Shown: piece after piece, positions 55,066 through 64,000 of the stretch
How the letters are laid out: each line of letters opens with the position of its first letter
Numbering within the stretch: position 1 is the first letter of the stretch
Source: Cryoendolithus antarcticus
Lineage: Eukaryota; Ascomycota; Dothideomycetes; Cladosporiales; Cladosporiaceae
DNA: 64,000 nt
Direction: 5' to 3'
Assembly (NCBI GenBank): GCA_002077065.1
Contig: NAJO01000021.1
Coordinates: forward strand, 744,001-808,000
The notes under the pieces: model-generated
Databases searched by the model: none
The model's input: only the letters and a program-made list of their open reading frames with translations
What the model was told of the DNA's origin: nothing
Position numbers and translations under genes: made by a program

Positions 55066-55973
55066 CTTGTTTGAGGTTTTGCGTACTGAGCGGGTTTGTA
55101 GTCAGCGAATTGAGTGTTCTGCATTGAATAGAGAGGACACGCGAATGAAGCATTGCATCACAGTCCTCATACCGAGACGTCGTCACTGTAGTCTCATGAC
55201 TATGGTCAGGCTTCATCCTCAATATGCCACGCTCATGTAAAATAGACGTTGGGAGTGGGTATAAATTTGTTGACGTTTCCCGCGGGCAGGACACCAAACG
55301 GAAGGCCAATTTGACAGTTGCGTCTCGACATCGCGAGATGGAGTTTCATCTTTCTTTCTGTACCACGTGCGCATGCCATTGAGCTATCGACTCGCGCATC
55401 GAATGCGTAAGCTACGCTGCATAGTGTGTTGAGACGTCGGTCATGGTCGGTAACGAAAGCTCATTTGGCTGATGATCGGTCCTTCGCTGGGTCTCTCTCC
55501 GGGACAGTCGTGATGTCGTTGACCTCGACGTTGCGTATAGAAGCATGGACGGTCCTGGACCGGTCTTCGATGGTACATACTGGTGCAGCACGTCAATGCC
55601 CACACGTTGAGCATGCAGATCTCGTGTGGCACGTTTGTGTACCAAAGACCTTGATTAAGCTGAGTAATTTGAGTATCTGCCACGCATATACCAGAGATGT
55701 TCTTCAGGGCATGTCTCCACTTCAGCGTCAAGAGCTTACCTGTCCCTCAGGATCTTACGGCACTCTGTTTGACAATCCGCTGCACCGTCACCCGCCGTAC
55801 TGTCATGAGAATCTGGTCACTCTGAATCAATCCATCTGCTTGCAACAGGAACTTACGGCGCCAGCTGACCTGCATGCCCTCCGCTCAGAGCTGCTTAGCA
55901 GTGTGTTTGCTGCAGCGCATCTTCGCGCCACCTGCTTGCGTCAGTGCTTTCTGACCGCATTACTTGCCTCACT
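55066..55973. other. intergenic region after the USP gene
   Basis: About 900 bases. Open frames on both strands (for example 55426-55980) show no motifs. A tRNA A-box-like sequence near 55385-55395 on the minus strand lacks a matching B box. Confidence 0.4.
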
Positions 55974-57571
55974 TCAATAATCATCACTGTCGATGTTGAC
56001 CGTGTCACGACGCATCGACACAAAATGCACATCATCATCATCATCATTCTTCTCGCTCTCGCTCACAAACAGCAGCTCGTCGCCACGCAGCGGTGGTGGA
56101 CCGACGGTGAAGCTCACGACCTCAATATCAGACTCCATCTTCATGTCATCATCGTCGCTCAGCAGGATCGACGGCTCGCGCTTGAAGAATTGATAAGGGT
56201 CATCTGCTTCCTTCGGTGTGATGAGTGCCTCATCATCAGTCTCGGGCGGGATTGACGAACCGCGAAGATTAAGCAGCGGTAAGTCGTTGATCGTCGGAGC
56301 AGACAACGCGGTGGTCTTGTTGCGGCCCCCACGCTCGCGGCCGGTCCTTTTGCTAGCGCTGGCTTTCTTTCCAGCCGTGGGCTTTGCACTCCTCGCAGAG
56401 GTGTTTTTCGCAGCAGTGGACCTAGCAGCGCTGGTGTGCCCCTTCTTCGTTGTCGTCGTTGCCTTTCTCACTCTGGACTTCTTAGCAGTCGGCTGTGGGT
56501 GAGCCTTGCGGCCTCTCTGGCGCTTTAAAGGGTATGGATTGTTCACGCCATCGCTGTCATCATCACCGCCCTCGTTGCCGCTATCATGGTCATCACCGTC
56601 ATCGTCGGTCGGTGCAGCACCCGTCACAGGGCACCAGTCTCCCTGAATCTCGCAGCCGTGAATGCGAATCTTGCCGAGCAATGCAATATCATCTGGCTCG
56701 ACACAGAAGCGCACGATGCTCTCTGTGCTGTTAGACTTGGTCTTGGCGGTCCACTGACGCTGGGGGTTGTTCCACAGACTCTTATCCCTCGCAAGGGTCT
56801 GTGGGATGGACTTGCGGTGCCGTATCTTCCATGTTCCGGCCATCAGCAGCGGCAGAGTCCTGTGAATCGCCTCAGTGAGGTGATACTGGTATGGACCGCC
56901 AGCCGCGTTGAGCAGTGGCCCAGACGTATGCATGATCTCGAACGACGAGTGTGGGCAATCGAGCTTTCTGCCGAATCGAGTTGGCATCGGGCCGTCGAGA
57001 ATGATGAGAACGTTCTTCTCCTGGTCTATGATAGTCTCGAAGAGAGCGAATGCATCGATTCTGCCGGGCGCAGAGGCGTTCATCCTAGTTGCCAATGTCA
57101 GCTCACACATGGTCAGGGGAATTACTCATGGGGAACTTACCACTCGTACTGATCGCCATTGCCACGAGCGCTGGCGTGGAGATAGATCACCACGAGATCC
57201 CTGTCGTCCATCTTACTCAGCTCCCTGACGAAGTATGCCTGCAGCTGGGCATTGCTTGTGTAGTCCGCAGTCGAGTTTGGGCCGGTGCCAAACGTGACAG
57301 ACTCGAGATTATCAGTGTCGATGACTTCGTTGAAGATGTATCTCATGTTATCGCAATTGGTCCGGTGTTCCCTCTGCGCGTTAGTGAGATCGCGGTCGTC
57401 GTCGGGGTCAATGTCATTGAGGATGTAGGCATAGGTGTAATCGTAGGGACGGCTGAACTGAGGCGGCGTGTCTTTCAGATTCTTGATTGGGCGAGAGATT
57501 CGCCACTTCGGGCCAATGAAGCCTCGTCGGGTCGTGGGGACTGAGGTAGAGATGCGCTCCGTTGCTACCAT
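55974..57571 (-). CDS. caspase-like protein, catalytic Cys apparently missing
   Basis: Two exons, 57571-57141 and 57084-55974, giving 513 residues, with a strong GTAAGT donor (QYEW-MNASAP join). The N-terminal 200 residues resemble the small caspase-like domains common in dothideomycetes. A strand DRDLVVIYLHASARGNGD sits where Y.GHG normally gives the catalytic His. After it come RIDAFALFETI and the strand NVLIILDGPMP, where DCC would give the catalytic Cys. The His is doubtful and the Cys is absent, so peptidase activity is unlikely. The C-terminal half is disordered: acidic Asp-rich, then Lys/Thr/Ala-rich, then acidic. It may bind DNA or chromatin. Domain assignment is an inference. Confidence 0.55.
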
Positions 57572-58150
57572 GGCCGTGTCTCGATATGATGTGCTTGGTG
57601 AAGGTTGGGAGGTGTTGGGTTGGGGTAAGTAAGACCGTCGAGAGTGTTGTGTTGTGTTAGAGTGTTGTGTTGTGGTAACAGGAAAGGAGTAGCATAAGAT
57701 TTACTTATGCCATTCTCGTCGTAATCCCCACAGCATGTGATCAATATCAGTGAGGTCAACGTCCGAGTGAGAAGACCAGATGAAGCCATGGTATCAGCAC
57801 GTGTTGAATGAAGGCAGACCCAAGGTGGCGACTCACACGTCCGAAAGTGAGCCAACAACCATGATTGAGCTGTGAAACATAGCATAGTCTCCAGTGAGTG
57901 ATAGGGCAGTCTGCCAGCTGTGCTTGCACTACGAGCGGCAGTGAATTGTGGTGGAAGACCAGCCCGTCAGTCCTGTATTACACAGTTTGACTTCCATCCA
58001 GTGATGCGGCAAGTACACTGACGTTGAGCTTTACGCAGTTTCCGACAGATCGCACATTATCCTGACGACAAGCTCAAGCCAGCTCTCTGCTACCGCCTCG
58101 TGAAGACGAGTACGGAGTTTTCGGGCCCGTCAGTGTGCTCTCCCGGCGGT
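57572..58150. other. intergenic region with a short tandem repeat
   Basis: About 580 bases upstream of the caspase-like gene. It contains an 18-base tandem duplication and no supported gene. Confidence 0.4.
57641..57676 (+). repeat. 18-base tandem duplication, GTTGTG-rich
   Basis: The unit AGAGTGTTGTGTTGTGTT occurs twice in direct succession with one or two mismatches at the end. It sits about 70 bases upstream of the caspase-like start codon. Confidence 0.8.
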
Positions 58151-60418
58151 TCAGATGTCTGGTAGCGGCAACATCCTCTCCTGCAGCCTCTTCATCAAAG
58201 CCATGAACTTGATCCGTTCATCAAGATCCCGGAACTCGATCCTTATACCAGTAATCCGCTTTTCGGCGCCCTTCTTCTTCCCCTGCATATCACTAGGCCG
58301 TCTAGCAATATCTCCGTTCGAAGTAGGCACACGCGCGAGTCCACCACCGGACTTCGGATACGGGATATCGATGCCCTTCAGCTTCACATGCTTGACGTCG
58401 TCCTCTTTCAGCCGTACAGGTTGGCGGGACGAGTTCATCCACCATCGTGCCCAGCCGTCGCTGAAATTCGAGGCGTAGTGTACGAGAGCCATGATACCAC
58501 CGGTGCCGCCTGCGATGTTGCTGCCGTCTTCCTCCCAGATGCGGAGAACGTCGATGTTGACCATCTGCTCTTCAAGTGTAAATGTGCCCTTGAAGCCATC
58601 GTGTATGAGAGTCGTCTTGAGTGTCGCGAAGGATCCCAGCAGCCTTCGCTCGAAAATCGCGGACTGGAATGTAGCAGCTGCTTCGTCGGACTCCAGAACG
58701 TAGTTCACCCAATTCGTATGCGCCTCCTTCTCGATCGGGTCTTCCCACTGCGTGCCATGGAATCTCAGCGTGACATCTTTCCCAGCGGTGTGTGACGGTA
58801 ACATGACTTTATCGGTGTCAAAGTAGCTACAGAGTGGGATGGTCTCGACGCCGTCAGGTAATTTCTGCTGACAACGCACCTCGCCGTCGTCTGAAATCAC
58901 CCATACGCTAGTCGCTGTCTGAGTACCACCATGAGGGAGTCGCTCTCGCTTACGGATCACGCAGATGCGGCCCTCAGTCGTGGCTGGCACCATCTTTGTA
59001 TCGAACCTTGGATCGACGGCAGCAGGGTCGTGTTCAGCGTATTCGACGACTTTGTAACGTGTGTCGCAGAGGATCGCCGCGTTACGGAAAAGTGACTTCT
59101 CGAAAGTTGGTACGCCAGGTGCTGAGTTGCGGTTCTGCCCGTTTGTTGGTCCCTTGGAAGGGCGTTTGCTGGCATTGGTCGAAGAGCGGGCTCGAGGAGG
59201 TAGCATGATAGAACTTGGCGTGGCTGGTCGTCGTTCGGGTGAAGCATTTGGTCTCTTAGCTGGTGACGGGAGTATTGAATCACCTCTGGGCTGTGCAGCG
59301 TGATTGACAGAGCGTGGCGAGATGGGCGAGTCTTCCACTGCGGGCAGCCGTTCATCGCTGCTATCAGCGCGCGTCTCTTCGGAGCTCGACATGGCTAGGA
59401 GAAATGGCAGCGTTGAGGACTCGCGGCGCGCAATGTTGGAAGTCCGGCGCGAGTTCGGAGGCATGTCTGGTGTGCTCAGCCAGGTGCTTGGACCGGCGAC
59501 TACCGTACTTTCCTGTGGAACTGCTGCTGCTCCGCCAACACTAGATCTGTTCGATGGTGGCGATCCGCTTTCAAATGTCCAGTCTTTGGGCTTGCCGGGC
59601 TGGTCGAGGCTGTAGTAGGCAGAGTCCTCGCGCATTCGGCGCCGGTCTTGAGCGCTTGAGACAGTGGTTGTCCCATTACTCGATAGCCTCGGTGGTGGGA
59701 TTGCAAGACGCGTGGGCGCAGCTTCGATCTCGCGCGGCTTGCCACGTTGCGACTCCAAGGTTGAGATGGTCGAACTCGATGCAGCGCTGTTCCTGCCCTG
59801 ACGTTCCCGCGCGACCAGGCTCGGCGTACTATTGGCGAACGCCATCATAAGTGCATGCAATTCGTCTACCTTCCTGCCAATACCAGACTCCCCATTGACC
59901 GTGTCGTGTATCGAGTCGACCTTCTCTGCCATTGGGACTGCAATCCTCTCCAGCCGTGACAGACTGCGGGATTGCAACGCCTGCATAGTCAAGTTGATGG
60001 TATTGGTGTGCATCTGTAGCATGTCCCGCAGCTCCGTGATTGAGCCTTTGCTCTGCGTCCATTGCACCGTCTTGTAGTTCGCGATCACCACCTCACTCCA
60101 AGTCCGTGTGCCAGTTTTCTTCTCCACTGCGCTGTACCTTTCCACGAAGCTCTCCAGGTCGCTCAGCGTAGTATTCGCGCTGTCCAAGATGGTTGCTACA
60201 GCCTCTTGTGTCTCCTGATCGGCAGCTGCTAGTATGCTGCCGTCTGCATGTAGAGTCTCTGCTACTAGCTTCAAGGCTTGGCTAAGGCCATCGGACTCTC
60301 GCTCCACCTCAGCAAACTCTCTCGGGGCGGATCCCCTGCCTTTTGTGAATGCCCTTCCTATCTTCCATGCTGTCTGCGATAGCATAAGGATGTCGCCAAC
60401 GCTAGGGGACAGCGCCAT
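58151..60418 (-). CDS. fungal protein with N-terminal helical scaffold domain
   Basis: Single exon, 755 residues. The start MALSPSVGDILMLSQTAWKIGRAF and the following SAPREFAEVERESDGLSQAL segment match the fungal N-terminal helical domain often found before STAND or ankyrin modules and in lone proteins. Residues about 200-430 are disordered (Ser/Pro/Arg-rich). The C-terminal 300 residues form a beta-rich globular part (ATSVWVISDDGEVRC, KDVTLRFHGTQW, RIEFRDLDERIKFMALMKRL) that may be PH-like. Function unknown; a cytosolic scaffold or signalling role is an inference. There is no NTPase motif. Confidence 0.62.
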   Translation of the reverse strand: MALSPSVGDILMLSQTAWKIGRAFTKGRGSAPREFAEVERESDGLSQALKLVAETLHADGSILAAADQETQEAVATILDSANTTLSDLESFVERYSAVEKKTGTRTWSEVVIANYKTVQWTQSKGSITELRDMLQMHTNTINLTMQALQSRSLSRLERIAVPMAEKVDSIHDTVNGESGIGRKVDELHALMMAFANSTPSLVARERQGRNSAASSSTISTLESQRGKPREIEAAPTRLAIPPPRLSSNGTTTVSSAQDRRRMREDSAYYSLDQPGKPKDWTFESGSPPSNRSSVGGAAAVPQESTVVAGPSTWLSTPDMPPNSRRTSNIARRESSTLPFLLAMSSSEETRADSSDERLPAVEDSPISPRSVNHAAQPRGDSILPSPAKRPNASPERRPATPSSIMLPPRARSSTNASKRPSKGPTNGQNRNSAPGVPTFEKSLFRNAAILCDTRYKVVEYAEHDPAAVDPRFDTKMVPATTEGRICVIRKRERLPHGGTQTATSVWVISDDGEVRCQQKLPDGVETIPLCSYFDTDKVMLPSHTAGKDVTLRFHGTQWEDPIEKEAHTNWVNYVLESDEAAATFQSAIFERRLLGSFATLKTTLIHDGFKGTFTLEEQMVNIDVLRIWEEDGSNIAGGTGGIMALVHYASNFSDGWARWWMNSSRQPVRLKEDDVKHVKLKGIDIPYPKSGGGLARVPTSNGDIARRPSDMQGKKKGAEKRITGIRIEFRDLDERIKFMALMKRLQERMLPLPDI

Positions 60419-61616
60419 GACTCTGGCTGTGTCGCTGCACGGCGCGGCGGAAGACTGCGGGTTGTCGTCTAGCCGCAGCTCCTACAGTGATTTTATAGGT
60501 TTCAAGTCGCGGTGAAACAAGAGTTCGTGGTAAATTGCATGAGTGGCAGATTAGGAGACAATGGAAATACAATACCGCCGATAGCAGACGCACATGCTGC
60601 GCCTGGCCGCAGGCCATACAGTCTAGCCCTGGAGGCGTTTTGTTACGATTACGACTCTCGCCAAGAGGGGCTCAGTCCTTCACATTATTCACCGGCCTCA
60701 GGTCCCAAAACGGGTCTCGCGTCGTGGGGTGTAGCACATACTGGGATGGAACCGTCGTAAGCGAGAGCACCTGCATGTCGACGAGTACCACATGGCGATT
60801 GTCGTGTTGCGAATGGTCGGAGTGGAGGACATTGGGGAAGGAAGTTCAGAAGCCAGCCCCAGAAGACCGCTAGCACGTGCGCCAAGCGAGGACGCCAATT
60901 CGCTGAAGACTCGCGAAGTCTTTTGTAAACATGTGCTTGCCCTCAATCCATGCTTTGCGTGAGGAGTTCGCAATGACAGGCTTGAAGAGGTGACTGCTTC
61001 GCAAACCTAAGAGACATGGACTGATATATCCAGATGTTGAGGTCAGCATGTACTTTGCCGTAGCTTTCGGCAGCCATGTGGCAGCCATGCCAATAACGAA
61101 AAGGCAATATGCTGTGCATGACTCGAACTTGCCATGGCATTGGTTCGCGGTCCACATATCATTGAACCTCTTATATAATCAAGGGCAGCGAAGAGTTGCC
61201 GCCAGGGCCGCTGCGTAGTCGGAGTTGTCTCAGCATCGTTGCGATCCAGCAAAGAGCACAACACAGGACATATCAGAGGTGAAGACCCAACAGACGACAC
61301 TCACAATGCATGTTCCTGCGAATTCTTGATTGGGAGTACTGCGTCGAGAGTCCGCACCCGATGAGGTGAAGTCGACACAAGGTTGACACTCGACAGACGA
61401 CAGGAAGGAAAGGCGTGAACAGTAGACCTGTCAGCGAGTTCAACAACTGATCAAATTGCTACACAAAGAATCGCACGTTCAACACTGGGTCCCTGTAGGA
61501 GACCAACCTAGGACTCGCGCATCGCCGCGATTCCTCCTGGCGCCGGAAATGTCCCATCGACGACATCGTACTGGACTGCGTCAGCAACAGTTCTCCCATC
61601 GCGCGCGATCAATGCT
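60419..61616. other. 1.2 kb region without a supported gene
   Basis: Holds the promoter of the scaffold-like gene and the 3' flank of the small secreted gene. Frames up to 112 codons lack features. Confidence 0.4.
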
Positions 61617-62294
61617 TCAAAACCATACCGACATGCAATTCCCATTGAAGCCAACATTGTACGCCACACCAACACAGTACGACTTTTCAAACATACCGCA
61701 GTAGCCGGTACACCCTCCGAAACTCCCAGTGTACGTTCGTTGAGTCAGCTCGCGGTCCGTCAATTCCCTTTCTTCGAGTCCTTCGGCACTGCGTCCACCG
61801 AGCCCAGCGGCAGCCGGCATGACTTCGTCCAAATCTCGCTCGGTATCGACGCGCTTGTGCCTGCCACTTGTCGTGATGACGATGCCGCTGAGACGAGTGT
61901 CGCAGAGGACGCCCCAGGTGACACCCATATCGTCTCGACACGTCTTGCGATCTAGTGCTGGACACATGGTGTCTGAGCAGGGTGGGATGGGAGCTGGCGT
62001 GGCGAATGATGGAGCTTGCCAGGCTGTCGAAGCTGTGGTATATCTGAAGAAGACTTAGGTATCTCGCGGATGTGTACGACTGATATAACTCTCACGTGAA
62101 TGTATAGCTATACGACACGTCCTTGAGACTACCAGCGGCGGCTGCAACTGGTGTCGAGAAGGCATATTGAGGTGGAAGTGTCGTGGCTGATGATCATAGT
62201 CAGTGTGATGCAGTACTGCCAGGAGAAAGTTGGACTTACACTGCGCATGTGCGCTCGCTGCCAGCCCGAGGGCGACGGCGATGTTGACAAACAT
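61617..62294 (-). CDS. small secreted Cys-rich protein with PAN-like layout
   Basis: Two exons, 62294-62240 and 62053-61617, giving 163 residues. Exon 1 encodes only the signal peptide MFVNIAVALGLAASAHAQ. A GTAAGT donor and CTAAG acceptor, with a 186-base intron, join to FFFRYTTAS. The mature protein carries CSDTMCP, KTCRDDMGVTWGVLCD, then a spacer of about 60 residues and CTGYCGMFEKSYCVGVAY with a final NCMSVWF. Cys spacing (CP...C...W...CD...C..C......C....C) resembles one PAN-type module, like the repeats of the protein at 7.4-9.6 kb. Secretion, small size and eight or more Cys make it an effector-like candidate; the role is unknown. Confidence 0.62.
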
Positions 62295-62434
62295 TTCACT
62301 GACTTTCGATGTGGCACTCTGCTAAAGCGGTGCTCGTCTATGATGTACGTCTAGCGATCACTTGCGTTCGCATGGGTAAGTCGCGACGCGCCAAGTGTTG
62401 TGCCCGTCCTCTGGAATGCAGGCATGACCTCAAC

Positions 62435-63373
62435 TCACGCATGAAACTCGCGGAACGGCGGTCCCTTGACCTTCCCCTTCGAGTCAAACCTCACGCCCTC
62501 TTCATACAAAATCGCGTGCTTCTTACTCGCATGCTTGCCGTCTTCGCCCCAGCTGCCCCCAAAGCCACCCAAGGATCCGTCAGCAGCCAAGATGCGATGG
62601 CAAGGTACCTCAGGTGCGAACGGGTTGTTGCGCATAGCATTGCCGATCGCGCGTGCGCACGTCTTGTGTGAAGTAGCTGTAATGTAGTCCGACATGGCCT
62701 GGTAGGTGCTGTAGCGACCTGGTGGGACTTGGCAGAGCATTGTGAGGGTTTGCTTGCGGAAGGGTGTGAGGGTTGTGGATGAGGCGATCCGATGGAGCTG
62801 GACGTTCATGTCAGGTAGAGCTTTGCCAGCAGTACTCGACAAATCCGACACTGCTTTTGACTTGGGCTTGACATCATCGTCTGTTGTAGGCGATGTGCAC
62901 TTCTTCGTCCTCTCTGGCGAAGGCATGAAGTACTTCGAGATCGTCTCGTCTGCCTTGCGCTTCTTCGTCTTCGGCTCCGGCTTGACGTCCGGCTTGCGCT
63001 CTGGTGCTGCTTTGCGCTTCGTGCCGATCTTCGACGTCTTCCCTCTTAGCTCCAGACTTCGCTCATCCAGGTCGATAAGATTCGCCTCTCCGTTCGCCAC
63101 TTTCTCAGCGAGTGCGATCGCGTTAGTAAGTTGCTCTTCGGACATGTTCTTCACAGCAGGCGGCTTTACAACTTCCGTCCAAGGCTTCTCATTCCCGACA
63201 GCATTGTCAAGCACGATCCGCGCAAAGCAATGGTCTAGGAAGACGGGCCATTTGGGCTGCGCCGGATCGCGGGCCTTGGCCATAGTCGGTAGCTTCTTGC
63301 GGTACAGGTCATTCCACTGCATTCGTAGTGACTCCATCGCTGCGAGGATGCTGTTGCGCATGTATGAACGCAC
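62435..63373 (-). CDS. MGMT-type alkylguanine DNA methyltransferase with extra N-terminal domain
   Basis: Suicide repair protein that transfers alkyl groups from O6-guanine to its own Cys. Single exon, 312 residues. The C-terminal domain starts at LTPFRKQTLTMLCQVPPGRYS. It has the DNA-binding helix ARAIGNAMRNNP and the active-site Cys258 in PCHRIL, with conserved GGFGG after it. The first about 110 residues form another domain: PKWPVFLDHCFARIVLDNAVG, PW..VVKPPAVKNM and LIDLDERSLELRGK. This is not the usual N-terminal RNase H-like MGMT domain but resembles a stand-alone fungal protein family. A Lys-rich linker (KTKKRKADETISKYF) is probably a nuclear signal, and SKYF may be a PCNA-type motif. 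Confidence 0.8.
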   Translation of the reverse strand: MRSYMRNSILAAMESLRMQWNDLYRKKLPTMAKARDPAQPKWPVFLDHCFARIVLDNAVGNEKPWTEVVKPPAVKNMSEEQLTNAIALAEKVANGEANLIDLDERSLELRGKTSKIGTKRKAAPERKPDVKPEPKTKKRKADETISKYFMPSPERTKKCTSPTTDDDVKPKSKAVSDLSSTAGKALPDMNVQLHRIASSTTLTPFRKQTLTMLCQVPPGRYSTYQAMSDYITATSHKTCARAIGNAMRNNPFAPEVPCHRILAADGSLGGFGGSWGEDGKHASKKHAILYEEGVRFDSKGKVKGPPFREFHA

Positions 63374-64000
63374 TCTATCAGTATATTGCCACGATCTACC
63401 GACTATATACTACGCGTCGCGATTCAAGGTGACTTTCATGACTCATGACGCGCCGCTGACGTTCTTGCTTCGCAATTCTAGTTTGACAGCAACGGTTGGC
63501 AGTTCCTTTTGCCTATGGACGTCCGTAAGTAACGTGACTCGCGTCCATCACTCGCTCGAGTGCACTGCGACGAGAGTCGCTAAGATTGACGCCTCCAGCG
63601 ACCTTCCGAGGGGTTCTCTCGGCTGTCGATAGCACTAGTGTCGTGTTGTACAAGACTTGGCTCGGCTCGTTCCTTCGCCGCGAAGCTAGAGATGGTATGA
63701 AACATGGCGTCTGTACAGCTTGGAAGTGGTGAAACATGCATTCACTACATCTCATCACGGCCCACACATTTGGTCATGTTTCATGCCGTGTCACGTCGAC
63801 ACATCATCACACCTGTCGCGCAGCCAAACAACATCATGTTGTGGCCTGGACCGCGTGGGCTGGGGCGCTGCTGTCTCGTCAGCGTCGCGGGGCTGTGCTG
63901 CTACTGCAGAGGCAAGCCTCGCCCGAGAACATGCGACCGCAGGTGTCAGAGGCTGTGGTAGAGTCAAGGTATCCTTTCCTTCTGTTGTTGACTCTCATTC
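63374..64000. other. right-hand end without a supported gene
   Basis: Contains the MGMT-type gene promoter. The short plus-strand frame at 63704-63961 has no recognisable features. Confidence 0.4.

Noticed and set aside
55362..55410. Possible tRNA on the minus strand (A-box-like TAGCTCAATGG)
   Set aside because: No matching B box, T-arm or acceptor stem could be found, so at most a tRNA fragment.
55426..55980. 184-codon plus-strand frame after the USP gene
   Set aside because: No motifs, signal or conserved pattern; Cys and His are scattered and it overlaps the end of the caspase-like gene.

Overview
This is a gene-dense stretch of a filamentous ascomycete nuclear genome. The evidence is many short introns of about 50-90 bases (donors like GTAAGT/GTRNGT, CTAAC-type branch sites, YAG acceptors), about 35 protein genes in 64 kb, a tRNA with an anticodon-loop intron, and families typical of Pezizomycotina (2EXR-domain protein, heme-thiolate peroxygenase, NIPA-type transporter, intradiol dioxygenase, small secreted Cys-rich proteins). 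A dothideomycete is my best guess, by inference only. There are no operons or bacterial elements. Exon coordinates were built by hand from splice signals, reading phase and family conservation. Wherever I give an exon chain, the exon lengths sum to a multiple of three.

Layout. 0-1.5 kb: three small single-pass membrane protein genes in a row, two of them clear paralogs. 1.6-5.8 kb: intradiol ring-cleavage dioxygenase and copper amine oxidase. 6-11.3 kb: BMT2 rRNA methyltransferase, a large secreted protein with four PAN-like repeats and a possible premature stop, and ERF4. 13-17.5 kb: heme-thiolate peroxygenase and a glycine-rich-domain protein. 18.6-27.2 kb: a housekeeping block of ARC18 (ARPC3), RFC3, an unknown gene, a nitrilase, SIS1 and RAI1. 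RFC3 has two MCB boxes upstream, SIS1 has a heat-shock element, and RAI1 carries an inferred 8-base micro-exon. 28 kb: tRNA-Gly. 28.6-33.5 kb: 2EXR protein, GT71 mannosyltransferase, Thr-tailed secreted protein. 34-38 kb: a decaying accessory patch with two paralogous unknown genes (one interrupted by a stop), an ankyrin gene between them, and a broken secreted-protein gene. 38.3-43.3 kb: JmjC protein, GET4, methyltransferase. 44-50.2 kb: a multi-span ectodomain protein with an in-frame stop, then two unrelated magnesium-transporter-type genes side by side (NIPA, CorA). 50.6-55 kb: mitochondrial ribosomal uL5 and a USP deubiquitinase. 56-63.4 kb: a caspase-like protein lacking the catalytic Cys, a fungal scaffold-like protein, a small secreted PAN-like protein and an MGMT-type repair protein with an extra N-terminal domain.

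How it fits together. Most genes are ordinary single-copy housekeeping genes in unrelated pathways: DNA replication, actin, mRNA decapping, Ras palmitoylation, tail-anchored protein insertion, ribosome biogenesis, protein folding, mitochondrial translation. The accessory content is secreted or surface-exposed (two PAN-like proteins, peroxygenase, Thr-tail protein, relic secreted gene) or catabolic (dioxygenase, amine oxidase, nitrilase). Four accessory genes carry an in-frame TAA in otherwise protein-like sequence, while TAA also serves as the normal stop of the uL5m gene. I therefore read them as lesions or unrecognised introns rather than a code change.
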